Below, piece after piece: positions 62,861-64,000 of a stretch of 64,000 nucleotides of DNA; position 1 is the stretch's first letter; every line of letters begins with the position of its first letter. Origin of the DNA: Perca fluviatilis (lineage: Eukaryota > Chordata > Actinopteri > Perciformes > Percidae); NCBI RefSeq assembly GCF_010015445.1, contig NC_053112.1:32209583-32273582 (forward strand), read 5' to 3'. Made by a program: the position numbers and the translations under genes. Below the pieces are notes generated by a model, which had not been told where the DNA came from, did not search any database, and was given only the letters and a program-made list of their open reading frames with translations.

Positions 62861-64000
<1,140 letters not shown>

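Overview
This window is vertebrate nuclear DNA, most likely from a ray-finned teleost fish and probably a spiny-rayed one. The evidence is split genes with GT/AG introns, long CA/GT, TA, GA and GATA microsatellites, and many hAT, PIF/Harbinger and Tc1-type DNA transposons plus a tRNA-derived SINE typical of teleosts. No bacterial genes, operons, CRISPR arrays or complete viruses were seen.

Two host genes are supported, both on the + strand and both in the last third. The first is an endothelin receptor type A gene (ednra; seven coding exons between 46878 and 55361; about 442 aa; all class A GPCR landmarks present). The second is the first two coding exons of tmem184c (62861-62977 and 63907 to the window edge). 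EDNRA followed by TMEM184C is the order known in other vertebrates, which supports both calls. The roughly 46 kb upstream of ednra holds no recognisable host gene and may be regulatory. Two unique, AT-rich stretches (about 20.4-23.8 kb and 26.5-26.9 kb) are the best candidates for conserved non-coding elements.

The left half is dominated by layered mobile DNA. At 9191-14648 lies a full PIF/Harbinger transposon with 43-bp terminal inverted repeats and a TTA target duplication. It carries an intact 328-codon DDE transposase (+) and, convergently, a five-exon Myb/SANT gene (-) that I reassembled to 204 aa. It has itself been invaded by a non-autonomous hAT element (exact 8-bp duplication) and by a snap-back Tc1 derivative. 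Further hAT-type elements with exact or near-exact 8-bp target duplications lie at 5602, 24130, 28347, 28870, 49108 and 52738. A Tc1 element at 34.27-35.29 kb has lost its first catalytic aspartate region.

Two items stand out. One is a degenerate histone H4 pseudogene (1183-1428), with a decayed histone stem-loop behind it, inside a hAT-like element. The other is a 245-bp fold-back insertion at 28518-28762 flanked by a perfect 17-bp duplication. The rest is non-coding spacer, intron and microsatellite.
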